From positions 1-64,000 of the forward strand of contig NZ_KI273057.1 of the NCBI RefSeq assembly GCF_000469545.1: a DNA stretch of 64,000 bases, in the 5' to 3' direction. The stretch comes from Mitsuokella sp. oral taxon 131 str. W9106 (GTDB lineage Bacteria; Bacillota; Negativicutes; Selenomonadales; Selenomonadaceae). This document shows positions 8,601 through 15,350 of the stretch, in pieces. A program made the position numbers and the translations under genes. Positions within the stretch are counted from its first letter, which is position 1. Each line of letters starts with the position of its first letter. The notes beneath the pieces are model-generated. The model was given only the letters and a program-made list of their open reading frames with translations. It searched no databases and was not told the origin of the DNA.

Positions 8601-9949
8601 CGGCGCGTATCCGCCTGCGCTCGCTGATGGCGGCACTCGCGCGCAGGACGCCGATGCCGTATCAAGAGGTAAGGCCCATCGAGCGTCCTCACTTCACCGA
8701 AGACTGCAAGAAGACGCATACGGTTCTCGCGCCGCAGATGGCACCGATCCACTTCGAGCTTCTGCACGCGGCGCTGACGAAGTACGGCTACGACATGGTC
8801 ATCCCGCCGATGCCCGGCAAGAAAGCAATCGACCTCGGCCTGCGCTACGTCAACAACGATATGTGCTATCCGGCGATCGTCGTCATCGGTCAGCTCATTG
8901 CCGCGCTGAAGTCGGGCAAGTACGACCCCGACCACACGAGCATCATGCTCTTTCAGACGTGCGGCGCGTGCCGTGCGACGAACTACATGAGCGTGCTTCG
9001 TCAGGCACTGCGCTATGCGGGCTTCCCGCAAGTGCCCGTGTTCGCCTGCCGCGGATTGCCGGAGGAGACGGATTCCTTCACGCTTGACCGCCCGATGCTC
9101 GTTGACGCAATCAAGGCAGCGATATACGGGGATCTCCTCATGAACGTCCGCAATCGCATGATGCCGTACGAGATTACGAAAGGCCAGACGGAGGCACTCT
9201 ACAAGAAGTGGATGGCACGCTGCAAGAAAGAGATCGCACAGGGCAGCTTCCTGAAGTTCCGCCGTCAGGTCAAGGAAATCGTCCGTGACTTCGACAATCT
9301 GCCCATTGACGAGCACCTTTGGAAGCCGAAAGTCGGCATCGTCGGCGAAATTCTCGTCAAGTATCATCCAGTGGCGAACAACCACATCGAAAGGGTCTTG
9401 ATGCAGGAGGGTGCGGAAGTCGTCATGCCGGATTTCGTCGACTTCTTCCTCTACTCTGCCTATGACTCGATCGCGAAGCACAAGCTGCTCGCAGGCAAGT
9501 ACAAGGATCAGCTCTTCGGCAAAATGTTCATCAAGATCCTTGAGTTTTTCCGCCATCCGATGCGCAAGGCACTCAAAGCGAGCAAGCACTTCATGCCGCC
9601 GCATACCATCGAGCATACGGCGAGTCTCGCTGCCCGCCACGTCAGTCTCGGCAACATGGCGGGCGAGGGGTGGTTCCTCACGGGCGAGATGGTCAAGCTC
9701 CTTGAGAGCGGCGTACCGAATGTCGTCTGCCTGCAGCCTTTCGGCTGCCTGCCGAACCACATCACGGGCAAAGGCGTCATGCACGATCTCCGCACAAGCT
9801 ACGAAGGAGCGAACATCACGGCAATTGACTGCGATGCAGGTTCTTCAGAGGTCAACCAGCTCAATCGTCTGAAGCTCATGCTCGCCGTTGCAAAAGAGCG
9901 CGGTCCGAAGCAGGATCCGAATCCGGAGCAGGCCGCAAGCCGCTCGTGA
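5699..9949 (+). CDS. Giant acyl-CoA dehydratase activase-related protein
   Basis: The 1416-residue protein has two ATP-binding activase (BcrA/BadF/HgdC-type, ASKHA fold) domains in tandem, followed by regions resembling the 2-hydroxyacyl-CoA dehydratase subunit. Domain 1 opens with GIDVGSTTIK near residue 8, and domain 2 with GIDAGSTTTK near residue 323. Each has an acidic GGED/GGQD loop and two cysteines in CAGGTGSF...CGVF and CSAGCGSF...CTVF, the positions that hold the bridging [4Fe-4S] cluster in HgdC. The later part contains GIPRTLNMYEDYPFW and repeated CYPA motifs of the DUF2229 family. By homology it couples ATP hydrolysis to low-potential electron transfer. Its substrate is unknown and no acyl-CoA genes are adjacent. 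The start at 5699 (9 bases after AGGTGG) is preferred over 5693. Confidence 0.9.
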   Translation: MDAALNVGIDVGSTTIKLVVLDHEKQIICKNYARHFSEIGNALQENLTRLKRIVGEKKFSFALTGSAGMGIAQRIGLPFVQEVIACATAVKELIPQTDTVVELGGEDAKITYFGAAPEQRMNGVCAGGTGSFIDHMASLLSTDALGLNALAEKGKQIYSIASRCGVFAKTDVQALMNDGAEKADIALSIFQAVVNQTIGNLAQGRPIGGHVALLGGPLHFLPALKQRFIETLKLDEAHVVDVDYGNYFVAMGAALSDESKIINTTELESCIERAKTAAASETRKADFTLFADEADYEVFKARHDRDKVKRGELKRYEGPVYIGIDAGSTTTKIAAIGKDKEILYTSYGSNQGSPLATVVSEMKSLYSEMPPKAHIAGTMTTGYGEAIVKAALHADGGEVETFAHLRAAQEFCPDVSFVLDIGGQDMKCFFVKEGTIGNITLNEACSAGCGSFIQNFAEGLSMTPAEFAAKAIESKAPVDLGTRCTVFMNSKVKQAQKEGAEVADISAGIAFSVIKNALFKVMQLKDVRELGDHIVVQGGTFYNDAVLRCMEKLLDRDVIRPDIAGLMGAYGAAILALEAGTEHSALLSAEALDTFKTQTTSYRCGHCGNKCLITMQKFPDGGKYFTGNRCERGVGGVKHEADVPNLYAYKYDRLFRYYRPLEHPTRGRIGIPRTLNMYEDYPFWFTFFTFLGYEVVLSGKSSAKMYYKGMATVPSDSLCYPAKLVHGHIMDLVERGVKKIFYPCEPYNMQDEEHPSANHFNCPIVASYAENIRGNMDILREKNIDFMQPFLPIHDEKRLVTRLYEEIGAREDLTKQEIKAAVEASYKEIERYRQDVRDYGAKILERIARTGEQAIMLVGRPYHIDPEINHGVPEMIQSYSLPILSEDAVYHIPVKSSKLEVVNQWSYHARLYHAAQFVAEHPNITLIQFSSFGCGLDALTTGQVKDILEAHNRIYTMIKLDEVSNLGAARIRLRSLMAALARRTPMPYQEVRPIERPHFTEDCKKTHTVLAPQMAPIHFELLHAALTKYGYDMVIPPMPGKKAIDLGLRYVNNDMCYPAIVVIGQLIAALKSGKYDPDHTSIMLFQTCGACRATNYMSVLRQALRYAGFPQVPVFACRGLPEETDSFTLDRPMLVDAIKAAIYGDLLMNVRNRMMPYEITKGQTEALYKKWMARCKKEIAQGSFLKFRRQVKEIVRDFDNLPIDEHLWKPKVGIVGEILVKYHPVANNHIERVLMQEGAEVVMPDFVDFFLYSAYDSIAKHKLLAGKYKDQLFGKMFIKILEFFRHPMRKALKASKHFMPPHTIEHTASLAARHVSLGNMAGEGWFLTGEMVKLLESGVPNVVCLQPFGCLPNHITGKGVMHDLRTSYEGANITAIDCDAGSSEVNQLNRLKLMLAVAKERGPKQDPNPEQAASRS

Positions 9950-9993
9950 TGCAGGAAAAAAGGCTGTGAAAGAACAGCTCCCATACAGGATAG

Positions 9994-10034
9994 AAGCGGG
10001 GTGCGGACTGGAAAGAGTCGGTGACCCGCTTTTT
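9994..10034 (+). terminator. Terminator after the activase gene
   Basis: AGCGGG pairs with CCCGCT, with an inner GACT/AGTC helix, followed by TTTTT, 45 bases after the stop codon. Confidence 0.75.
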
Positions 10035-10061
10035 ATGGTATAATACCTTTATTATACCATA
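10034..10061 (+). promoter_or_regulatory. Palindromic extended -10 of the TPR gene
   Basis: A perfect 12-bp inverted repeat, TATGGTATAATA and its complement, is separated by CCTT. The left arm contains an extended -10 TGGTATAAT for the + strand, and the right arm is the same element on the minus strand, facing it. It follows directly on the terminator of the preceding gene and lies 20 bases before the TPR start. Confidence 0.7.
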
Positions 10062-10081
10062 GGATTGCAGGAGGCTTTTCC

Positions 10082-10786
10082 ATGACACAAGACACCTTTC
10101 ACGAACTCGTCCGCCTCGTAATGGACTCATCCGCCCACCCGCCCGAGACACTCTTCGCCGGCGGCATGGACAATTGGCATGCGCGCGCACGCCTTGCCCA
10201 CTTTCTTGCCATGCAGGGCATCGACAAGCAGGCAGAAGCACTCGAACTCTTCAAAAGTGTCGTCGAAGCGGACGTCGACGAAGAGAGCGCCGAAGACGTA
10301 GAGGAAAAAACGTATGCACTTCAACGCTTGAGTTCGCTCGAACGTGAACAAGAAAGGGACGAAGAGGCACTTCGCCATATCAACCTTGCAATCGAACTGG
10401 CTGAGTCGACCGACTTCCTCTACAAGTACATCCTGCGCGGCGAGCTGTGGGCAGATCGCTGGAACCTCCTGTACCACATGGGAAGAACTGCGGATGCCGA
10501 GGCGGAGGCAGACGAGCGCATCGAAGTCTACAAGGATATTCCTGCACTGCACAACAGCTATCTTTACTACGGATATCGTTTCAAGGCACAGCTCGCCGCC
10601 TCGCACGGCGATACGTTCATTGCGAAGGACTACATGCACATGGCGATCCACGCAATGGATGTACCGCACGAAAACGAAGCCGCCATCAAAACAGCCTTTG
10701 CCGCTGCGCACGACAATGCCTCCTGGATTCTGGCCGCCATCGACAAGGCGACGCCAAATCCTGACAGACTGCATTGGGATATCTAA
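10082..10786 (+). CDS. TPR-repeat-like cytoplasmic protein
   Basis: This 234-residue acidic, helical protein has no signal peptide or membrane helix. Segments such as ARLAHFLAMQGIDKQAEALELFKSVV (about 35-60), EEALRHINLAIELAES (about 98-113) and WNLLYHMGRTADAEAEADERIEVY resemble tetratricopeptide helix pairs, which normally mediate protein contacts. No enzymatic motif is visible. The ATG has GCAGGAGG 9 bases upstream. It is transcribed alone from the palindromic promoter directly upstream. Its partner and role are unknown. Confidence 0.75.
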   Translation: MTQDTFHELVRLVMDSSAHPPETLFAGGMDNWHARARLAHFLAMQGIDKQAEALELFKSVVEADVDEESAEDVEEKTYALQRLSSLEREQERDEEALRHINLAIELAESTDFLYKYILRGELWADRWNLLYHMGRTADAEAEADERIEVYKDIPALHNSYLYYGYRFKAQLAASHGDTFIAKDYMHMAIHAMDVPHENEAAIKTAFAAAHDNASWILAAIDKATPNPDRLHWDI

Positions 10787-10922
10787 GATGCGCGCAGCGA
10801 TCCAGACAGGACGCGTTTTTGAGCCTAGGGCATGTGCCGGATGGGCAATCGGGAGGACGCTGCATGACAAGAACGCGGGCGAGCCGATGTATGCGATGAA
10901 GGAATCCTTGTTATTGTGGGGC

Positions 10923-10952
10923 TTGCGCATATTTTTTGCAGGCTGTTACAAT
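10923..10952 (+). promoter_or_regulatory. Probable promoter of the phosphoethanolamine transferase gene
   Basis: TTGCGC, an 18-base spacer and TACAAT lie about 70 bases before the chosen start at 11021. This supports a start downstream of the GTG at 10916. Confidence 0.45.
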
Positions 10953-11020
10953 ATTTATGGGCGAAGGGGCATTTTTACCACGAAAGCGGGGCAAGGGAAA
11001 TTTTGGGACAGGTCAGAAGG

Positions 11021-12730
11021 ATGGTGCTTCGGATTTGGGCACGCTGCACGCAGACGGTTGAACATGCGGCGTTTTGGCTCATCGCGCTTTACGTGCTGAA
11101 CTTTATCTCGATTGCGTGGCTCAATCTGCACCAATACGGCGCAGCACAGATGCCCGTACTCGTGACAGACGCCGTTTTCCTGTTCGGCGCAACATTGCTC
11201 TACGTGATCCTGCTCGGCTTCGTGCCGATTCGGCGCGTGCGCCGTGCGCTCTTTTTCGGCTCGTTTTGCATCTCGGCGCTGCTCGCCGTATTGGAACTCT
11301 TTGCCATTGGGCAGTATGAGACGCTTATCGGCGCAGGCATCATCACGGCGATGCTTCAAACGAATCCGAATGAGGCAAAGGAGTTCCTTTCGATGTATGC
11401 CTCCGGGCGCGGGCTTCTTTTCAGTCTCCTGTCCATCGTCCTCATCGCCTTTTGCTACCGCCGCTTTTCCGCTGCGCGACGGATGCCTTTTTCGCGCCAT
11501 TTGCGCACGCGCCTTTTCATGGTCGTGCTTGTGCTCGGTGCTCTGTCGGGCATCCTGCTATGGCAGACGTTTCATTCGTTCATTGTGAATGATTCGCTCG
11601 ACATACCTGCCGTGCGCGTTGCGCGGTCAGCGGATACGGCCGTGCGCAATATCGAAGCGTTTGAAAAGCTCAAGGGAGAGACAGCACGCGAAGTCACGCT
11701 GACGGCGAACGCGAGTGATACGCCCTATGTCATCTTTATCTTAGGAGAGTCGACGAACCGCGCGCGCATGCATCTTTACGGTTATCCGCTTGAAAATACG
11801 CCGGGACTCGATGCGATGGAAAAAAGCGGGGAAATCGCCATCTGCCGCGATGTGATAAGTCCCGAGACGGCGACGGTCGCCGTGCTCCAAAAGCTCTTTA
11901 CGTTTGCCGATGCGGAGTCAGACCGCGAATGGTATACGTATAACAATCTCATCGACGTCATGCGCGTGGCGGGCTACAAGACATTTTGGCTCTCGAATCA
12001 GGAGAGCTCTGGAATTTGGGGGAATGTCGCGCAGCTATTTGCCGAGCGCAGTGACTATCGGCGCTTTACGCGCCTGCGTGACTCCCATGAGGATATGGGA
12101 GAGCATGATGAGGCTCTCTTTCCGCTCGTCGACGAGGCGCTTGCACAGAGCACAGAGAAAAATTTCTTCGTCATCCATCTCATGGGCGGACACGGGCTCT
12201 ACTACATGCGTTTCCCGTATCTCTTTACGAAGTTTACGGCGGCTGATGTGCCGCCGCCGCAGGACACGCTTTCCGAGGAGAAGCGAACAGAGATCGCGCA
12301 GTACGAAAACGCGCTCTTTTACAACGATTTCATTGTCACGAGTCTCATCGGCAAGTTCGCGGAAAAGGATGCGCTCATCGTCTACCTGCCTGACCATGGC
12401 GAAGCCGTCTACGACAACGGCGTATTCTCTGGGCATGTTGAGGAGCATCCGACGAAGGAGACGCTCGAAGTTCCGCTGATCTTTTGGGCATCTCCCGCCT
12501 ATCGCGCGCATCATCCTGAGAAATGGGCGGCAATCGAAGCGGCGAAAGACCGTCCCTATATGACGGATGATTTCATCCATACGCTCCTCGATTTGCTCGG
12601 CATTCAGACGGAGGAGTACGATCCTGCCAAAAGTATCGTGAACCCTGCTTTTGATGCGAAAAGGCATCGCGTCGTGAAGGGGCATGATTACGATATGGAG
12701 TTTAAGGGAATGACTACAGGGATAAAGTAG
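11021..12730 (+). CDS. Phosphoethanolamine transferase-like inner-membrane sulfatase-fold protein
   Basis: The protein has about 569 residues. The N-terminal third has hydrophobic helices (for example FWLIALYVLNFISIAWLNL, LFGATLLYVILLGFV, ISALLAVLELFAIG). A soluble alkaline-phosphatase/sulfatase domain follows, facing the periplasm. It carries GESTNRARMHLYGYPLENTP with the nucleophile threonine expected in EptA/CptA enzymes, HLMGGHG, and LPDHGEAVYD with metal-binding Asp-His. The family adds phosphoethanolamine from phosphatidylethanolamine to lipid A or core sugar, which changes surface charge and polymyxin sensitivity. The start is uncertain: 11021 (ATG) fits the predicted promoter, and a GTG at 10916 would add 35 residues. 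The acceptor is not predictable. The next gene starts 14 bases downstream. Confidence 0.85.
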   Translation: MVLRIWARCTQTVEHAAFWLIALYVLNFISIAWLNLHQYGAAQMPVLVTDAVFLFGATLLYVILLGFVPIRRVRRALFFGSFCISALLAVLELFAIGQYETLIGAGIITAMLQTNPNEAKEFLSMYASGRGLLFSLLSIVLIAFCYRRFSAARRMPFSRHLRTRLFMVVLVLGALSGILLWQTFHSFIVNDSLDIPAVRVARSADTAVRNIEAFEKLKGETAREVTLTANASDTPYVIFILGESTNRARMHLYGYPLENTPGLDAMEKSGEIAICRDVISPETATVAVLQKLFTFADAESDREWYTYNNLIDVMRVAGYKTFWLSNQESSGIWGNVAQLFAERSDYRRFTRLRDSHEDMGEHDEALFPLVDEALAQSTEKNFFVIHLMGGHGLYYMRFPYLFTKFTAADVPPPQDTLSEEKRTEIAQYENALFYNDFIVTSLIGKFAEKDALIVYLPDHGEAVYDNGVFSGHVEEHPTKETLEVPLIFWASPAYRAHHPEKWAAIEAAKDRPYMTDDFIHTLLDLLGIQTEEYDPAKSIVNPAFDAKRHRVVKGHDYDMEFKGMTTGIK

Positions 12731-12743
12731 GGAGGGGTCTGCT

Positions 12744-14243
12744 ATGAAACTGGCGATTCTCGGCACGGGCATGATCGTGCACGACGCACTCAAGGCGCTC
12801 GCGTTCGTGCCGGAAATCGAGCGCACCGCAATATGGGCACGGTCTCACAGCAAAGAGAGCGCGGAGGCGCTTGCAAGAGAATACGGCATTGCACACGTCT
12901 ATACGGATTACGAAGCGCTTCTTCGCGAGACGGAGGCAGACTTCGTCTACATCGGTCTCGTCAATACGGCGCACTTCCTTTACGCGAAGCGGGCACTCGA
13001 GGCGGGCAAGCACGTCATCGTCGAAAAGCCATTCACTGTGACGGGCAAGGAAGCGCGCATCTTGCGGGATTTGGCGGAGGAAAGGCGGCTCTTTCTCATC
13101 GAAGCGGTGACGACGCTCCATCTTCCGAACTTCCATGTCATTGAGCGTTTTTTGCCGCAGATCGGCAGGATTCGCTCCGTACAGGCCAATTTTTCGCAGT
13201 ATTCGAGTCGTTACGATTCCTATCGCACGGGCGATGTCAAGCCTGCATTTGACCCCGATTGTTTCGGCGGTGCCTTAAACGACCTCGGCAGCTACAATCT
13301 CAACTTCATCGTCCGACTTTTTGGCGTGCCGGAAAAGGCAGTTTACGCGCCGAACCTTGGCTTCAATGGCGTCGATACGTCGGGAGCCGCTCTGCTCGTC
13401 TATGAAGACTTCGTCGCGACGGCCGTGAATGCGAAAGACTCGGAAAGTCCGAGCGCAATTTTGATTCAGGGCGAGAAGGGATGGATTCGCGCTGACGGCA
13501 CGCCAAACGCAATCAAATCCGTGACAGTCTGCATCGATAAAAAGACGCAGACGATAAATGAAAACGCATACGAGCACCGTATGGTACATGAGTTCAAGGC
13601 GTTTTGGGAAGCGTATGAAGCGGACGATTACGGCTTCGTGCGTCGCGGGCTCGTGCAGTCCGTCGCCGTCATGGGACTCTTGGACACGTTGCATGCATAT
13701 GCCGCTTCGGGTTCTTTTGACAAGCCATGTCACTTCAAGGAGAACATTATGAACATCAAGAAAAACTTTCAAAAGTTGCCGCTCGGAATTCCGCTCGCTG
13801 CATCGACGGCAGGAACGATACTCACGCTCTTCCTCGACGGCAGCAAGCGGTTGCACGTTCTTTGCGGTACGGCACTCGCCGTGCTCTCAGCAGCACATGG
13901 CGCACAGCATTTGCTGAAGATCAAATGCGATGCAAAGAAGCTCTTGTGCAGAGGCTGTTCCGCACGGGAAGGAGCACGTATCTCGCTCGATGCGTTTTGC
14001 AAGTCGCTTACGGTTCGCAGTGCGATCGCAGGGCGCGTGCGCGTGGGAAGTCCTATGCTCATCGGAAACGAACCGCTCGCAGCGCAGATTGAAGCGTATG
14101 CAAAGACATTCCAAGGCGTAGATGACGCGGTGGCCAATACGGCGACGGGCAGCCTGCTCATCACTTACGAGCCGGAGGAACTGCGCGGCGTGCCGGGGCT
14201 TGCCAAACTCGAAGCACAAGTTTTGCGGAAGAACGCAAGATAG
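12744..14243 (+). CDS. Gfo/Idh/MocA oxidoreductase fused to a membrane/HMA-like module
   Basis: Residues 1 to about 325 form a dinucleotide-binding oxidoreductase: GTGMIVHDALKAL at 7-19, VEKPFTVTGKEA with the family Glu-Lys-Pro, and GGALNDLGSYNLNF. From Met336 the sequence changes: hydrophobic LPLGIPLAASTAGTILTLFL, then HVLCGTALAVLSAAHGAQHLL, a CRGC pair at 402-405, and about 50 residues (AIAGRVRVGSPMLIGNEPLA to NTATGSLLITYEP) resembling an HMA_2 heavy-metal-associated domain. No stop separates the parts. However, AAGGAG lies 6 bases before an ATG at 13749, so the second module may also be made separately. The substrate is unknown. GGGAGGGG precedes the first ATG, close behind the transferase gene. 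Confidence 0.85.
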   Translation: MKLAILGTGMIVHDALKALAFVPEIERTAIWARSHSKESAEALAREYGIAHVYTDYEALLRETEADFVYIGLVNTAHFLYAKRALEAGKHVIVEKPFTVTGKEARILRDLAEERRLFLIEAVTTLHLPNFHVIERFLPQIGRIRSVQANFSQYSSRYDSYRTGDVKPAFDPDCFGGALNDLGSYNLNFIVRLFGVPEKAVYAPNLGFNGVDTSGAALLVYEDFVATAVNAKDSESPSAILIQGEKGWIRADGTPNAIKSVTVCIDKKTQTINENAYEHRMVHEFKAFWEAYEADDYGFVRRGLVQSVAVMGLLDTLHAYAASGSFDKPCHFKENIMNIKKNFQKLPLGIPLAASTAGTILTLFLDGSKRLHVLCGTALAVLSAAHGAQHLLKIKCDAKKLLCRGCSAREGARISLDAFCKSLTVRSAIAGRVRVGSPMLIGNEPLAAQIEAYAKTFQGVDDAVANTATGSLLITYEPEELRGVPGLAKLEAQVLRKNAR

Positions 14244-14339
14244 GCTGTGAGGAGTGTCGTCCGGTTTACGCTTTATGTGGACGGTGTGCTTTTATTTATT
14301 TTACAACTTCCTCTTTTGGGTAGAAAATGTGAGAAATGA

Positions 14340-14368
14340 TTGTCTATAACCATAGGCTATGATAGAAT
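14340..14368 (+). promoter_or_regulatory. Promoter of the lysR-smc-ftsY operon
   Basis: TTGTCT, a 17-base spacer and TAGAAT lie about 70 bases before the LysR start. The spacer contains the dyad CATAGGCTATG, a plausible autoregulatory contact for the LysR protein. Confidence 0.6.
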
Positions 14369-14439
14369 GGATTTGTTGAGCAAAAGACGCTGCATGAGAA
14401 TCGACGGCGAAAGAATGAATGAAATGTATGGGGGACGAA

Positions 14440-15348
14440 ATGGAATTTCGGCAACTGGAGTATTTTTGCATGATCAGTGAGCTGGAGAATTTCACGCGTA
14501 CGGCGGAGGTGCTCCATGTCTCGCAGCCGTCGGTCACGAAGGCGATCAAGGCACTCGAAGCGGAATTGGGGCTTATGCTCATTGACCGCAGCCAAAAGCA
14601 TGTCGAGCTTACGGAGGAGGGCAGGGCGTTTCTCGTTCATGCAAAGCGCATCATGCGTGACGCAGATGAAGCGAAACGCGACATGATGCGTTTTCGGCAC
14701 GACTGCAGTGGAACGGTGCGTTTCGGGATCCCGCCGATGGTGGAGGCGTATCTTTTTCCCGATCTCTTTGTGAAGTTTCGCGCGGCATTTCCAGACATCC
14801 ATCTCGATGTGCAGGAGTTCGGCGATTCGGACGAGGTGCGCCAGCGCGCTGACATCGGAGAACTCGATTTCGGCATCGTGCTCGGAAATCCCGCTGAGCA
14901 ATGGGAACACAGCATGGCAATCATGCACGACACGATGCGTCTCTGTCTCGCTCCCAACCATCCGCTTGCGGGACAGGATGAAATCCGCTTTTCTGATCTG
15001 AAAGAGGAAAAGTTTATCCTTCAGCAGCCGCGCACGTATCAGTACCGTGAGACCTTCTCTCGCTGCACGGAGCAGGGATTTACGCCGGAAATTGTGCTGA
15101 GCACGTCGCAGACGAAGACGATCAAACAGCTCGTCGTGAGTGCGATGGGCATTTCCGTTCTTCCGGACTTTGTCGTGCACGCTGATCGCAGCATGGTACG
15201 CAAAAAGCTCGTGCCGCCGATGGAGCTTGCGGTTTTCCTCTACTGGAACGGACATAAGCGGAGCAGCGCCGTCGATGACCGATTCATGCACTTCATTCAG
15301 GACTACACGTCGTCGCCGGAGTACAAGCAGCATTTTAGGCAGGTGTAA
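14440..15348 (+). CDS. LysR-family transcriptional regulator
   Basis: The 302-residue protein has an N-terminal winged helix-turn-helix at residues 1-60 (MEFRQLEYFCMISELENFTRTAEVLHVSQPSVTKAIKALE shown by its key motifs FRQLEYF, SQPSVTKAI, ELGLMLIDR). A two-lobe effector-binding domain follows. The effector is unknown. The start at 14440 has GGGGGAC upstream, and seven upstream codons are open but unsupported. Its stop is 2 bases from the smc start, which is unusual because no metabolic target gene is beside it. It may regulate itself, the operon, or distant genes. Confidence 0.93.
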   Translation: MEFRQLEYFCMISELENFTRTAEVLHVSQPSVTKAIKALEAELGLMLIDRSQKHVELTEEGRAFLVHAKRIMRDADEAKRDMMRFRHDCSGTVRFGIPPMVEAYLFPDLFVKFRAAFPDIHLDVQEFGDSDEVRQRADIGELDFGIVLGNPAEQWEHSMAIMHDTMRLCLAPNHPLAGQDEIRFSDLKEEKFILQQPRTYQYRETFSRCTEQGFTPEIVLSTSQTKTIKQLVVSAMGISVLPDFVVHADRSMVRKKLVPPMELAVFLYWNGHKRSSAVDDRFMHFIQDYTSSPEYKQHFRQV

Positions 15349-15350
15349 GC

